The notes beneath the pieces are model-generated. The model had not been told where the DNA came from and searched no databases. It worked only from the letters and a program-made list of their open reading frames with translations. The position numbers and the translations under genes are program-made. From an uncultured Bacteroidia bacterium (GTDB lineage Bacteria > Bacteroidota > Bacteroidia > Bacteroidales > UBA932), in the NCBI GenBank assembly GCA_902768665.1, contig CACXMA010000003.1:1-64000 (forward strand): 64,000 nt of DNA, read 5' to 3'. Of the stretch, positions 27,391 to 35,500 are shown piece after piece (the first letter of the stretch is position 1; each line of letters begins with the position of its first letter).

Positions 27391-27540
27391 CACCTTCCAG
27401 CCATTTATTTACAACATCATTATAGTCAGGAGTTTACAGAATTACTGTTGGAAGGTCCATCGAAAAATCAGCCCACCTTCCAGAATCGTTTTTACAGAAG
27501 ACTGATATTCAATCACTTCCGAAATATGCACTGGAAGGTC
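27391..27540. repeat. Two-copy repeat of about 83 bp with internal inverted CCTTCCAG ends
   Basis: ACCTTCCAG at 27392-27400 and 27475-27483, and its inverse TGGAAGGTCC at 27449-27457 and 27532-27541. Distances are 83 and 82-83 nt, so each unit is an inverted-repeat-bounded segment present twice; the interiors are diverged but still share short patches (TTTACA, TCA). Confidence 0.5.
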
Positions 27541-27594
27541 CTACGCATCGTCCTAATATCGGTTTACCAAAAAGAATATTACCCCCAGGAAGAA

Positions 27595-27620
27595 GATTTC
27601 TCGACTGCGCTCGAAATGAC
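27595..27620. repeat. Family 2 repeat
   Basis: GATTTCTCGACTGCGCTCGAAATGAC, one base different from the copy at 16250-16275. Confidence 0.9.
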
Positions 27621-27660
27621 AGAGGGCTTTGCTCCGAATGGCTGAAAATTGTGCGAAATA

Positions 27661-27870
27661 GGGTGGCTACCCTTCTCTGAAAAAGGGAGGGTAGGCACGT
27701 TTTCCCGGGCTTTTCGTAGCCACCCTCCGCCCACAACAGGAGGGGTCAAAAGCCCTGCCGTCCGCTGAGGACCGAAGGAGGGGATGCGAAGCAGCCTCCT
27801 GAGATCGGGCTTTTGACGACCACTGTCCGGAAACCGGAGGACAGATGCCCTGCATTCGCTGGGCATGACG
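27661..27870. repeat. Block of perfect inverted repeats
   Basis: GGGTGGCTAC (27661-27670) pairs with GTAGCCACCC (27716-27725); GTCAAAAGCCC (27745-27755) with GGGCTTTTGAC (27807-27817); CTGTCC with GGACAG (about 27823-27844); AGATGCCC with GGGCAT (27843-27867). Inside the larger loops are further pairs (GGAGG/CCTCC, GTCC/GGAC). Possibly a composite mobile repeat or a structured RNA. Confidence 0.6.
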
Positions 27871-27929
27871 AAAAAAAATTCCACGGACGGGGCCGTGGAA
27901 TGACGGAAAAAGATTACACGGACGAAGCT
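27843..27929. repeat. Family 3 copy, family 1 copy and a truncated family 1 copy
   Basis: AGATGCCC...GGGCATGAC (27843-27869), ATTCCACGG...CCGTGGAATGAC (about 27879-27904) and a decayed AGATTACACGGACGAAGCT (27911-27929) that runs into the DUF4954 stop codon. Confidence 0.85.
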
Positions 27930-29910
27930 AGCGCCGCAGGCGGGCGATAAGGCCATCGCCGAGGGCGGTCTTGGCGCGGATGTGGTCGAGGACGGCCGTC
28001 ACGAAGGAATTCGACTCGAAGACGCCCCGGACCTGCTCGAAATCGGCCTCCTTTTCACGGACAGTGCCGTCGGCGCCGAAGCCGGTCTTGGAAGCCAGGT
28101 TGAACTCCTTCTTCGCGTCCTCGTAGAGCATCTTGTCGAGCCCCACGACCGCCTCTTTCCACTGCTCGACGACACGGACGATATCCTCCGCCGTCGCCTT
28201 GTCGGGATCGAAGCCGAAGTACTTGCTGATCAGGTCATAAGCCCATGTCCACTCCAGCGTATAGTAGCTGCGGTGCAGGGCGGCGAACTCGTCGTTGATC
28301 TGCTGGACGCTGGCGATGGTGCCATTTTCGATGGCCTCGATGATGCGGTTCACCTCGCTCTTCGGGGCGATCAGGCCGCTGAGGTCAGCCCACTTGCCGG
28401 TGCCGACCGGAGTCGAGGGCCGCAGCAGGGCGCGGATCTGCTCGTCGGAAGCCCCTTCCGGGAGATCCGACAGGCGGGAAATCACGGAGTTGCCGAGGAA
28501 CTTGATGATGGCGGTCCGGTACAGCTCCAGACCCTTCCGCAGGGAGGAATTGCGGATCTTGGTGCTGTGGTAGGAATAGAGGTCGGACAACTCGCCGGAG
28601 GCATACTGCAGGTTCCGCAGCAGCTCCGATCCCTTGACCATCTTCTGGATGGTATAAGGGCTCAGGAGATTGTAGTTGATGCAGTCGAGGCGGTCCGGGT
28701 CCTTGCGACCGTCGCGCTTGGGCCATTTCTGGGCGTCTCGGATGGTACCGACGCTGCGGAGGTTCACGCCGGGGACGAGATAGGTCGTGTTCTGCTGCTC
28801 GATGAGGTAGGAGAACGGGAGGTTCGTCGTGTCGGAGTGCGTGACATGGCGGCCCATCACGAGCGAGAAGGCGCCGATGCGGGCCGGCCAGAGAATATAG
28901 GAGTCAGAAGCCGTCTTGGCGCCGCGCTCGAGGGTGCCCTGGTGGATGGGGCCGAGCTTGTACATGTGGTTCGACTGGTTCGAGCCGGAACCGGCGTTCA
29001 TGAACGAGAACATGCCCGCAATCAGGAGCGTGCTCTTGTGGTGGGTCACCGTGAACGGACCGGCGAAGATGGCGCAGGCCTCGCCGTTCTCGCCCTGGCA
29101 GTTGGAGAAAAAGAGCGAATCGGAGGCGCTGTAGCCGTGGCCGAAATGGCAGCTCTGGCCGATGAAGCAGCGGAGGAAAGTCGTGTTGTCCTCGATGCGG
29201 GAACCGCTGCAGATGATGGTGTCGTCGATGATGACGCCGTGGCCGATGTAGACCGGAGCGTCGGCGTTGCAGTTGACCGAGGCGTTGCGGATGCGGCTGA
29301 CGCCGGTCAGGACGGCATGGTCGCCGATGCGGGTGGCGGTGATGGCGCGCGTGTTGCGGATCCAGACATGGTTGCCGATGTGGCCGCGGTCGCTTTTGAC
29401 GCGGTCGGCGTACTCGTCGGCCAGGCGGTTCAGCTGCTCGATGAGCTTCGGACGGAAGCGGTACATCGCGGCGAGATAGGCGGTCTGGGCCGTCAGACGG
29501 TCATGGATGCGGACCTCGCGGCCACCGGTTTCGTTGAGGACGGAGACATCGGTGCCGTTGCCGAATCGGGATTCGCCGTCGGTGAGGATGATGTCGACAT
29601 TCTCGATGATGGTGTCGTGGCCGATGTCGTAGTTGGCGATGTAGTTGGAGACATTCTCGACGAGGGTGTCGTCGCCGACGGTGACATTGTGCAGCGTCAC
29701 GTCGCGAAGGCCGGAATGCTTCTTCAGGCCGCCCGGAAGGGTGAAGGATGCGGCGAAACGGCCAAAGCGGACATGGCCGGAGAAGCGCACGCGGCGGATA
29801 TATTTGAGGGTCTCGGGAGCGGAGGTCTCGACGACGGCATCGTCCTCAAAATGGCAGCCGGCGGCTTCGAGAAGGGCGCGCTCCTCGGGGGTAATGATGC
29901 GATATTCCAT
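27928..29910 (-). CDS. DUF4954 family protein (left-handed beta-helix)
   Basis: 660 residues, no signal peptide. Residues about 45-400 contain many hexapeptide-like turns (VTVGDDTLVENV, IGNHVWIRNTRAITATRIGDHAVLT, VYIGHGVIIDDTIICSGSRIEDNTTF) typical of left-handed parallel beta-helix proteins such as acyl- and nucleotidyltransferases. The C-terminal 250 residues are helical. Members occur across Bacteroidales and are sometimes described as UDP-GlcNAc pyrophosphorylase-related; the reaction is not established. The gene follows galM with a 3-nt gap, suggesting co-transcription and perhaps a sugar-nucleotide role. Confidence 0.85.
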   Translation of the reverse strand: MEYRIITPEERALLEAAGCHFEDDAVVETSAPETLKYIRRVRFSGHVRFGRFAASFTLPGGLKKHSGLRDVTLHNVTVGDDTLVENVSNYIANYDIGHDTIIENVDIILTDGESRFGNGTDVSVLNETGGREVRIHDRLTAQTAYLAAMYRFRPKLIEQLNRLADEYADRVKSDRGHIGNHVWIRNTRAITATRIGDHAVLTGVSRIRNASVNCNADAPVYIGHGVIIDDTIICSGSRIEDNTTFLRCFIGQSCHFGHGYSASDSLFFSNCQGENGEACAIFAGPFTVTHHKSTLLIAGMFSFMNAGSGSNQSNHMYKLGPIHQGTLERGAKTASDSYILWPARIGAFSLVMGRHVTHSDTTNLPFSYLIEQQNTTYLVPGVNLRSVGTIRDAQKWPKRDGRKDPDRLDCINYNLLSPYTIQKMVKGSELLRNLQYASGELSDLYSYHSTKIRNSSLRKGLELYRTAIIKFLGNSVISRLSDLPEGASDEQIRALLRPSTPVGTGKWADLSGLIAPKSEVNRIIEAIENGTIASVQQINDEFAALHRSYYTLEWTWAYDLISKYFGFDPDKATAEDIVRVVEQWKEAVVGLDKMLYEDAKKEFNLASKTGFGADGTVREKEADFEQVRGVFESNSFVTAVLDHIRAKTALGDGLIARLRR

Positions 29911-29913
29911 AAA

Positions 29914-30963
29914 TTATTCTGCTGTAAAAGCCCAGATGATGGCCTCCTTGAAGGTCTCGCCGGGACGGAGGACCGTCGAAGGGAACTCGGGCTGGTTCGG
30001 GGCGTCGGGGGTGTGCTGGCACTCGATGGCAACGGCATCGTAGTCCTCGTAGGCGTGGCCGGACTTGCCGACCGGAGCGCCCTTGAGCCAGTTGCCGGTG
30101 TAGACCTGCACGGCCGGCTGGGTCGTCAGCACCTTCAGCTGTCGGCCGCTGACCGGGTCGCGCAGCTCCGCGGCGGTGGCGAGCTGGCCGGGCATGGCGT
30201 CATCGATCAGGTAGCAATTGTCGTAGCCCTTGCCGTATTTGAGGGCCGGGAAATCGGCCTTGATGTCGCGTCCGATGGGTTTTTCATTGACAAAATCCAT
30301 CGGCGTACCGGCGACATCGTCCACCTTTCCGAGCGGAATCAGCGTCTCGTCGGTGGGGAGCCAGGTCGAGGCGTTGAGCTTCAGCAGCTGGTCGAGGACC
30401 GAGCCGCTGCCTTCGCCCGCGAGGTTGAAATAGACATGGTTCGTCAGGTTGATGACCGTCGGGGCGTCGGTCTCGGCGGTGAGGGTGAGCGTCAGCTCGT
30501 TCTCCTCACTCCAGGCATAGTGCGCGACGACCTTGAGGTTGCCGGGGAAGCCCGCCTCGCCATCCTCGGCGAAGTACATGAACTCGACGGCATCGCCCTC
30601 GATGCGGCTTTCCCAGACCTGGTTCTGGAAGCCCTTGGGACCGCCGTGGAGGTGGTTCGGGCCGTTGTTGATCGGGAGGGTATATTCCTTGCCGTCCAGG
30701 GTGAAACGGCCCTTGGCGATGCGGTTGGCATACCGGCCGGGAATCTTCCCGGAGCAGGGACCGTCGGCGAAATAATCGAGTGCATTGGGATAACCGATGA
30801 CAACGTCCGCCAGTTTGCCTTCGCGATCGGGAACACAGATGCTGACGATGGCGGCGCCGACGCTGCCGAGCTGGACGGACGCGCCCTTGGAGTTGGTCAT
30901 GGTATAACGGATAATGTCCTTTCCGTCAGGGGCTTTGCCCCAGAATTCCTGTTTGATATCCAT
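29914..30963 (-). CDS. galM: Aldose 1-epimerase (galactose mutarotase)
   Basis: 349 residues from ATG 30963, the position that gives the normal length; a frame extension to 31038 passes through a hairpin. Interconverts alpha and beta anomers of galactose and other aldoses. Motifs: GKIPGRYANRIAKG (about 68-81), INNGPNHLHGG with the catalytic His (about 93-103), TNHVYFNLAGEGSG (about 170-183) and the C-terminal AIECQHTPDAPNQPEFP with the base Glu. A -7 box (30986-30993) lies before it. Confidence 0.93.
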   Translation of the reverse strand: MDIKQEFWGKAPDGKDIIRYTMTNSKGASVQLGSVGAAIVSICVPDREGKLADVVIGYPNALDYFADGPCSGKIPGRYANRIAKGRFTLDGKEYTLPINNGPNHLHGGPKGFQNQVWESRIEGDAVEFMYFAEDGEAGFPGNLKVVAHYAWSEENELTLTLTAETDAPTVINLTNHVYFNLAGEGSGSVLDQLLKLNASTWLPTDETLIPLGKVDDVAGTPMDFVNEKPIGRDIKADFPALKYGKGYDNCYLIDDAMPGQLATAAELRDPVSGRQLKVLTTQPAVQVYTGNWLKGAPVGKSGHAYEDYDAVAIECQHTPDAPNQPEFPSTVLRPGETFKEAIIWAFTAE

Positions 30964-30985
30964 AGTTTCGGGGTGTTTCGATTTG

Positions 30986-30993
30986 CAAAGATA
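30986..30993 (-). promoter_or_regulatory. Likely -7 box of the galM promoter
   Basis: Minus strand TATCTTTG, 22 nt before the galM ATG. No matching -33 TTTG at the right distance because the preceding hairpin occupies it. Confidence 0.4.
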
Positions 30994-31000
30994 ATCATTT

Positions 31001-31081
31001 GGGCACAAAAAAAGGGCTTTTTGTGCCCGAATGAACAAAAAAAGCGAAAACGGGCACGGAAACAGCGCTTTTCGTGCCCGG
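31001..31081 (-). terminator. Two tandem hairpins after the symporter gene
   Basis: GGGCACAAAAA pairs with TTTTTGTGCCC (31001-31028), and CGGGCACG with CGTGCCCG (31054-31081). On the minus strand they follow the symporter stop by 12 nt and are T-rich (TTTTCGCTTTTTTTG). Their build, two hairpins with a shared GGCAC core, matches the GTGAACAA pair at 2631-2719. Confidence 0.65.
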
Positions 31082-31093
31082 ATGCTTCCCGGA

Positions 31094-32458
31094 TCAGAAC
31101 AGATACGGCGTCAGGGCCACCAGCGCGATGCCGACCGGGGCGATGTAGCGGACGAGGAAGCGGAAGGCCGGGTAGATCCGGCTGTTGAAGCGGAGCGTGC
31201 CGCCGTTGGTGTACTCGTCATACACGTCGGGGGCGGGCATCTTCCAGCCGACAAAGAGCACAAAGACAAGGCCGCCGATCGGCATCAGGATGTTCGAGCA
31301 GGTATAGTCGATGGCGTCGAAAAGCGACATGCCGAATACCTGCACATCCGCGAGCGGCCCGAACGACAGCGACCACACGATGCCGAGCAGCCAGACAAGA
31401 CCTGACAGCAGCCAGGTGGACTGCTTCCGGCTCAGCCGCGTTTCCTCCGACATATACGCCACACCGACCTCCAGCAGGGAAATCGCCGAGGTCAGGGCGG
31501 CCATCAGGACGGAGAAGAAGAAAAGGATGGCCACAACGGTGCTGACCAGCGGCAGGCCCGCGCCCATCCGGTTGAAAATAAGCGGCAGCGACTCGAAGAT
31601 AAGGCCCGGTCCGGAGCCCGGCTCCAGTCCGCCGGCGAACACGGCGGGCATCACGGCGAAGGCCGCCAGCAGCGCAAAGAGCATGTCCGCGAGCGCCGTG
31701 CTGAATCCGGTCCCCGCGATATTGTCCTGCCGTTTCATATAAGAGGAATAGGTCAGGATCGTGCCCATTCCCAGCGACAGCGAGAAGAAGGCCTGTCCCA
31801 TAGCGGACGCCACCGCAGAGCCCGAGAGTTTCGACAGGTCGGGACGGACAAGGTACGACACCCCGGCGCCGGCTCCCGGCAGGCAGACGGAATAGACCAC
31901 GATGACCAGGATCAGCACAAAGAGCATCGGCATGGTCCATTTCGTGAACTTCTCGATGCCGGACTTGACCCCGGAGACAACGATGAGCGCCACGGCCCCC
32001 GCGAAGATGGCATGGACCAGTAGCGGCGCCCAGGCCGAAGAAATGAACTGGCCGAAATAGCCGGTCACCAGCGCCTCTTCCCGGCCGACGAAATCGCCCG
32101 CCAGCGACTTGAACAGGTACTGCGCCGACCAGCCGCCGACGACATTGTAGTAGCTCAGAATCAGCAGCGGCGCCACGACCGTGATGAGCCCCAGCCAGTG
32201 CCAGTGGCCCTTGGGATCGAGCTTGCGGAAGGCACCGAAGGCATTCGCGCGGCTGCGGCGGCCGATGATGGCCTCGCAGTAGAAGATGGGAAGGGCCAGC
32301 AGGAAGCTGAACACGAGGTACAGCAGCACGAAGGCCGCACCGCCGTACTGCCCGACCAGCGTCGGGAAGCGCCAGATGTTGCCGAGCCCGATGGCGGACC
32401 CGGCCATGGCCATGATGACGGCGAAATGGCTGCCGAATGTCTCCCTGTTCTGTGCCAT
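31094..32458 (-). CDS. Neurotransmitter:sodium symporter family transporter
   Basis: 454 residues, about 11-12 membrane helices. The first helix carries the family signature GSAIGLGNIWRFPTLVGQYGGAAF (residues about 20-43), including the unwound sodium/substrate site. SYYNVVGGW lies in helix 3 and FFSLSLGMGTILTYSSY in helix 6. Bacterial members import amino acids with sodium. The substrate cannot be fixed. It is separated from galM by two hairpins, so probably a separate transcript. Confidence 0.92.
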   Translation of the reverse strand: MAQNRETFGSHFAVIMAMAGSAIGLGNIWRFPTLVGQYGGAAFVLLYLVFSFLLALPIFYCEAIIGRRSRANAFGAFRKLDPKGHWHWLGLITVVAPLLILSYYNVVGGWSAQYLFKSLAGDFVGREEALVTGYFGQFISSAWAPLLVHAIFAGAVALIVVSGVKSGIEKFTKWTMPMLFVLILVIVVYSVCLPGAGAGVSYLVRPDLSKLSGSAVASAMGQAFFSLSLGMGTILTYSSYMKRQDNIAGTGFSTALADMLFALLAAFAVMPAVFAGGLEPGSGPGLIFESLPLIFNRMGAGLPLVSTVVAILFFFSVLMAALTSAISLLEVGVAYMSEETRLSRKQSTWLLSGLVWLLGIVWSLSFGPLADVQVFGMSLFDAIDYTCSNILMPIGGLVFVLFVGWKMPAPDVYDEYTNGGTLRFNSRIYPAFRFLVRYIAPVGIALVALTPYLF

Positions 32459-32464
32459 AATAAA

Positions 32465-32571
32465 AGATTGCCCGCATTCGCCGGCAATGACGGCTTGTCA
32501 TTCCACGGCTATGACGGTTCGTCATTCCACGGCTATGACGGTTCGTCATTCCACGGCTTGTCCGTGGAATC
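32465..32571. repeat. Family 3 copy followed by a 24-nt triplication of family 1
   Basis: AGATTGCC...GGCAATGAC (32465-32491), then GTCATTCCACGGCT starting at 32497, 32521 and 32545, exactly 24 nt apart; only the third copy is complete (32545-32571). The final C lies in the TAG stop of folA. Confidence 0.9.
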
Positions 32572-33062
32572 TATTTTTTCTCGTAAACGACGAATTCGAA
32601 TTCAAAGCCCGTCTCCGGGTCGGTATGGGTCTCGGACGTGCTGATGCGCTCCCAGACTTCGGGGTCGATGACGGGGAAGAAAACGTCCGCATCCTTGACC
32701 TCGGTGTGCACATGCGTGATGTAGAGCCGGTCCATTTCCGGCAGGGCGGCCCTGTAGACCGAGGCGCCGCCGATGATGAAGCACTTGTCGGCGCCGGTTT
32801 CCGCCGCGGCGGCATAGGCCTCCTCGAAACTGTAGACGCAGGTCACCTCCGGAATCGGGTCGCCACCGAGGTTCAGGACGATGTTCCGGCGCCCGGGCAG
32901 CGGCCTGCCGATGGAAAAGTAGGTGCTCCGGCCCATGATCACGGGATAGCCCCGGGTCACGGCCTTGAAGTACTGCAGGTCTTCGGATATGTGCCAGGGA
33001 AGGGCGTTTTTCACACCGATTCCCCAGTTGTCGGCGACGGCGACGATGATGCATTTTTTCAT
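32571..33062 (-). CDS. folA: Dihydrofolate reductase
   Basis: 163 residues, normal length. Reduces dihydrofolate to tetrahydrofolate with NADPH. Motifs: [27 protein letters not shown] (residues 7-33, substrate and cofactor site), [24 protein letters not shown] (about 41-64) and [10 protein letters not shown] (about 95-104). It overlaps thyA by 4 nt (ATGA), the usual pair, since thymidylate synthase makes the dihydrofolate that this enzyme recycles. The stop codon TAG is formed by a repeat. Confidence 0.97.
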   Translation of the reverse strand: MKKCIIVAVADNWGIGVKNALPWHISEDLQYFKAVTRGYPVIMGRSTYFSIGRPLPGRRNIVLNLGGDPIPEVTCVYSFEEAYAAAAETGADKCFIIGGASVYRAALPEMDRLYITHVHTEVKDADVFFPVIDPEVWERISTSETHTDPETGFEFEFVVYEKK

Positions 33063-33853
33063 ACGGCGACGGGGGCTTTAATGGCGGGCCAGGGGTCGTA
33101 TCCCTCGAGGGTGAAATCCTCGTACCGGAAGTCGAAGACGGACTTGACGTCGGGGTTGAGGATCATCCGAGGCAGCGGACGCGGCTCGCGGGTCAGCTGG
33201 AGGGCGACCTGGTCGAAATGGTTGCGGTAGAGGTGCGTGTCTCCGGTCGTGTGGATGAACTCGCCGGGCCGGAGGCCGCAGGTCTGGGCGATCATCAGCG
33301 TCAGCAGGGCGTAGGAGGCGATGTTGAACGGCACGCCGAGGAATACGTCCGCGCTGCGCTGATACAGCTGGCAGGAGAGTTTCCCGTCCGCCACATAGAA
33401 CTGGAAGAGGCAGTGGCAGGGCGGCAGGGCCATCCTGTCGACCTCGCCGGGATTCCAGGCGGTCACCAGCAGGCGGCGGCTGTCGGGATGGCTGCGGATC
33501 ATGTCGATGACATTCGAGAGCTGGTCGATGCTCCGGCCGTCCGGCGCGGGCCAGGAGCGCCACTGATGGCCGTAGACCGGCCCCAGGTCCCCGTTCTCGT
33601 CCGCCCACTCGTCCCAGATGGTCACGCCGTTGTCCTTGAGATACTTGATGTTGGTATCCCCGGCGATGAACCAGAGGAGCTCGTGGATGATCGATTTGAG
33701 GTGGACCTTCTTGGTGGTCAGCAGCGGGAAGCCGGCGCTGAGGTCGAAGCGCATCTGGTAGCCGAACACGCTCTGCGTGCCCACACCGGTGCGGTCCGTC
33801 TTCATCGCGCCGTTCGCGCGGATATGTCGGAGCAGATCCAGGTACTGTTTCAT
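33059..33853 (-). CDS. thyA: Thymidylate synthase
   Basis: 264 residues from ATG 33853, the same length and start (MKQYLDLL) as E. coli ThyA. Methylates dUMP to dTMP with methylene-tetrahydrofolate. Motifs: [11 protein letters not shown] (about 21-31), [19 protein letters not shown] (about 81-99), the nucleophile Cys in [13 protein letters not shown] (about 142-154), [18 protein letters not shown] and HLYRNH. An upstream ATG at 33862 is inside a repeat and is not used here. Confidence 0.97.
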   Translation of the reverse strand: MKQYLDLLRHIRANGAMKTDRTGVGTQSVFGYQMRFDLSAGFPLLTTKKVHLKSIIHELLWFIAGDTNIKYLKDNGVTIWDEWADENGDLGPVYGHQWRSWPAPDGRSIDQLSNVIDMIRSHPDSRRLLVTAWNPGEVDRMALPPCHCLFQFYVADGKLSCQLYQRSADVFLGVPFNIASYALLTLMIAQTCGLRPGEFIHTTGDTHLYRNHFDQVALQLTREPRPLPRMILNPDVKSVFDFRYEDFTLEGYDPWPAIKAPVAV

Positions 33854-33857
33854 AATC

Positions 33858-33884
33858 GTCATGCCCGACCCGATCGGGCATCTC
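33858..33884. repeat. Family 3 palindrome between thyA and glyS
   Basis: GTCATGCCCGACC...GGGCATCTC; the arms ATGCCCGA/TCGGGCAT are perfectly complementary. It fills the space between the glyS stop and the thyA start. Confidence 0.9.
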
Positions 33885-35389
33885 TTACAGGTTGCGGAGG
33901 AGGTTGTTGAGGTTGACCTTCTTGTCGATGATGGCGCGAAGATCCTCGATCTTGACGCGCTCCTGGGTCATCGTGTCGCGCTCGCGGATGGTCACGGTGC
34001 CGTCGGTGAGGGAGTCGTGGTCGACGGTCACGCAGAACGGGGTGCCGATGGCATCCTGGCGGCGGTAGCGCTTGCCGATGGAGTCCTTCTCGTCGTACTG
34101 GTAGGAGAAGTCGTACTTCAGCTCATCCACGACCTTCTGAGCGAGCTCCGGCAGGCCGTCCTTCTTGACGAGCGGCATGACGGCGACCTTGATCGGGGCG
34201 AGCGGGGCGGGAATGCGCATCACGACGCGCTCCTCGCCGTTATCGAGCTTCTCCACCTGGTAGCTGTGGGCCAGAACGGCGAGGCACATGCGGTCGACGC
34301 CGATACTGGTCTCGATGACATACGGGGTATAGGAGGCGTTCTCCTCAGGGTCGAAGTACTCGATCTTCTTGCCGGAGAACTTCTGGTGGTTGCCGAGGTC
34401 GAAGTTCGTGCGGCTGTGGATGCCCTCGAGTTCCTTGAATCCGAACGGGAAGTTGAACTCGATGTCCGTCGCGGCATTGGCGTAGTGCGCCAGCTTCTCA
34501 TGGTCGTGGAAGCGGTAGTTCTCCGCGCCCATGCCGAGGTTGACGTGCCACTTCATGCGGGTCTCCTTCCACTTCTTGAACCAGTCCAGCTCGGTGCCGG
34601 GCTTGATGAAGAACTGCATCTCCATCTGCTCGAACTCGCGCATGCGGAAAATGAACTGGCGGGCGACGATCTCGTTGCGGAAGGCCTTGCCGATCTGGGC
34701 GATACGTTGAGGTAGTTGACGAAGATGCCCTGGGCGGTCTCCGGACGGAGGTAGATGATGTTGGCGCCCTCGGCGGTCGAGCCCATGGAGGTCTGGAACA
34801 TCAGGTTGAACTGGCGCACGTCGGTCCAGTTGCAGGTGCCGCTGATCGGGCAGACGATGTTGTTGTCGATGATGATGTTGCGGTACTCGTTGAGGTCGTT
34901 AGCCTTCTCGGCGGCGACATAGCGGTTATGGACCTCGTCCCATTTCGCCTTCTCGCGGAGGACGTTCGGGTTCGTGGCGCGGAACTGCTCCTCGTTGAAG
35001 CTGTCGCCGAATTTCTTGCGGCCCTTGGCGACCTCCTTCTCGATCTTCTCCTCGATCTTGCCAAGGAAGTCCTCGATCAGCACGTCGGCGCGGTAGCGCT
35101 TCTTGCTGTCCTTGTTGTCGATGAGCGGGTCGTTGAAGGCGCCGACATGGCCGGAAGCCTCCCAGATGCGCGGGTGCATGAAAATGGCGGAGTCGATGCC
35201 GACGATGTTCTCGTTGAGGCGGGTCATCGCTTCCCACCAGTAGGTCTTGATATTGTTCTTGAGCTGGACGCCCATCTGGCCGTAATCATACACGGCGGCG
35301 AGACCGTCGTAAATCTCACTGGACGGGAAAATGAACCCGTACTCCTTGCAGTGTGCTACCAGCACCTTGAAAAGTTCGTCTTGTGTCAT
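33885..35389 (-). pseudogene. glyS: Glycyl-tRNA synthetase, interrupted by a frame-changing deletion
   Basis: Class II homodimeric-type GlyRS that charges tRNA-Gly. The first part (35389 to about 34705) gives 228 residues of normal sequence: FIFPSSEIYDGLAAVYDYGQ, ISGTCNW (the C-x-x-T-like region), YLRPETAQGIFVNYLN. The second part, in another frame from about 34706 to 33885, resumes at RIAQIGKAFRNEIVARQFIFRMREFEQMEMQFF and runs to the normal end. Homologues have about 12 residues between them (a VQxTxRxKxPFG segment). The pattern fits loss of about 34 nt at 34703-34706. In an otherwise intact essential gene this may be an assembly or sequencing error, a real null with a second copy elsewhere, or a strain-specific mutation. 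Confidence 0.88.
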
Positions 35390-35420
35390 ATCTTAATAAT
35401 TGTCTTTTCAGCGTAATACT

Positions 35421-35456
35421 GTCATTTCGAGCGTAGTCGAGAAATCTCGAGAAATC
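35421..35456. repeat. Family 2 repeat with duplicated end, in the glyS leader
   Basis: GTCATTTCGAGCGTAGTCGAGAAATC (35421-35446) plus a second TCGAGAAATC (35447-35456). It lies between the presumed promoter and the glyS ATG, so it would be in the 5' leader RNA. Confidence 0.88.
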
Positions 35457-35467
35457 TTTTGAACCTG

Positions 35468-35475
35468 CAAATATA
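35468..35475 (-). promoter_or_regulatory. Likely -7 box of the glyS promoter
   Basis: Minus strand TATATTTG fits TAnnTTTG. A -33 element is not clear. Confidence 0.4.
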
Positions 35476-35500
35476 CAACTTTTTCCTCAGCTTCCGCTGA

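Larger units (their letters stand above)
27220..27927. other. Non-coding, repeat-rich interval
   Basis: No credible gene. From left to right: an extended hairpin (27301-27343), a two-copy 83-bp repeat with internal CCTTCCAG inversions (27391-27540), a family 2 repeat (27595-27620), a block of perfect hairpins (27661-27870) and family 3 and family 1 palindromes (27843-27929). Minus-strand open frames here consist only of these repeats. Confidence 0.75.

Noticed and set aside
27579..27956. 125-residue minus-strand frame in the interval before DUF4954
   Set aside because: Made wholly of repeat DNA (family 1, 2 and 3 palindromes and hairpins); no signal, domain or codon pattern of a gene.
27982..31188. 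Very long open frame on the + strand opposite DUF4954 and galM
   Set aside because: It is the antisense shadow of two well-supported minus-strand genes; GC-rich codons leave the opposite frame open. The translated protein is low complexity (Asp/Val/Gly/Arg-rich).
33854..33862. Upstream start for thyA
   Set aside because: The ATG belongs to the GTCAT end of a family 3 repeat; the start at 33853 gives the canonical length of 264 residues.
34553..34715. Programmed frameshift in glyS
   Set aside because: A conserved block of about 12 residues is missing from the DNA and there is no slippery site, so this is a deletion, not recoding.
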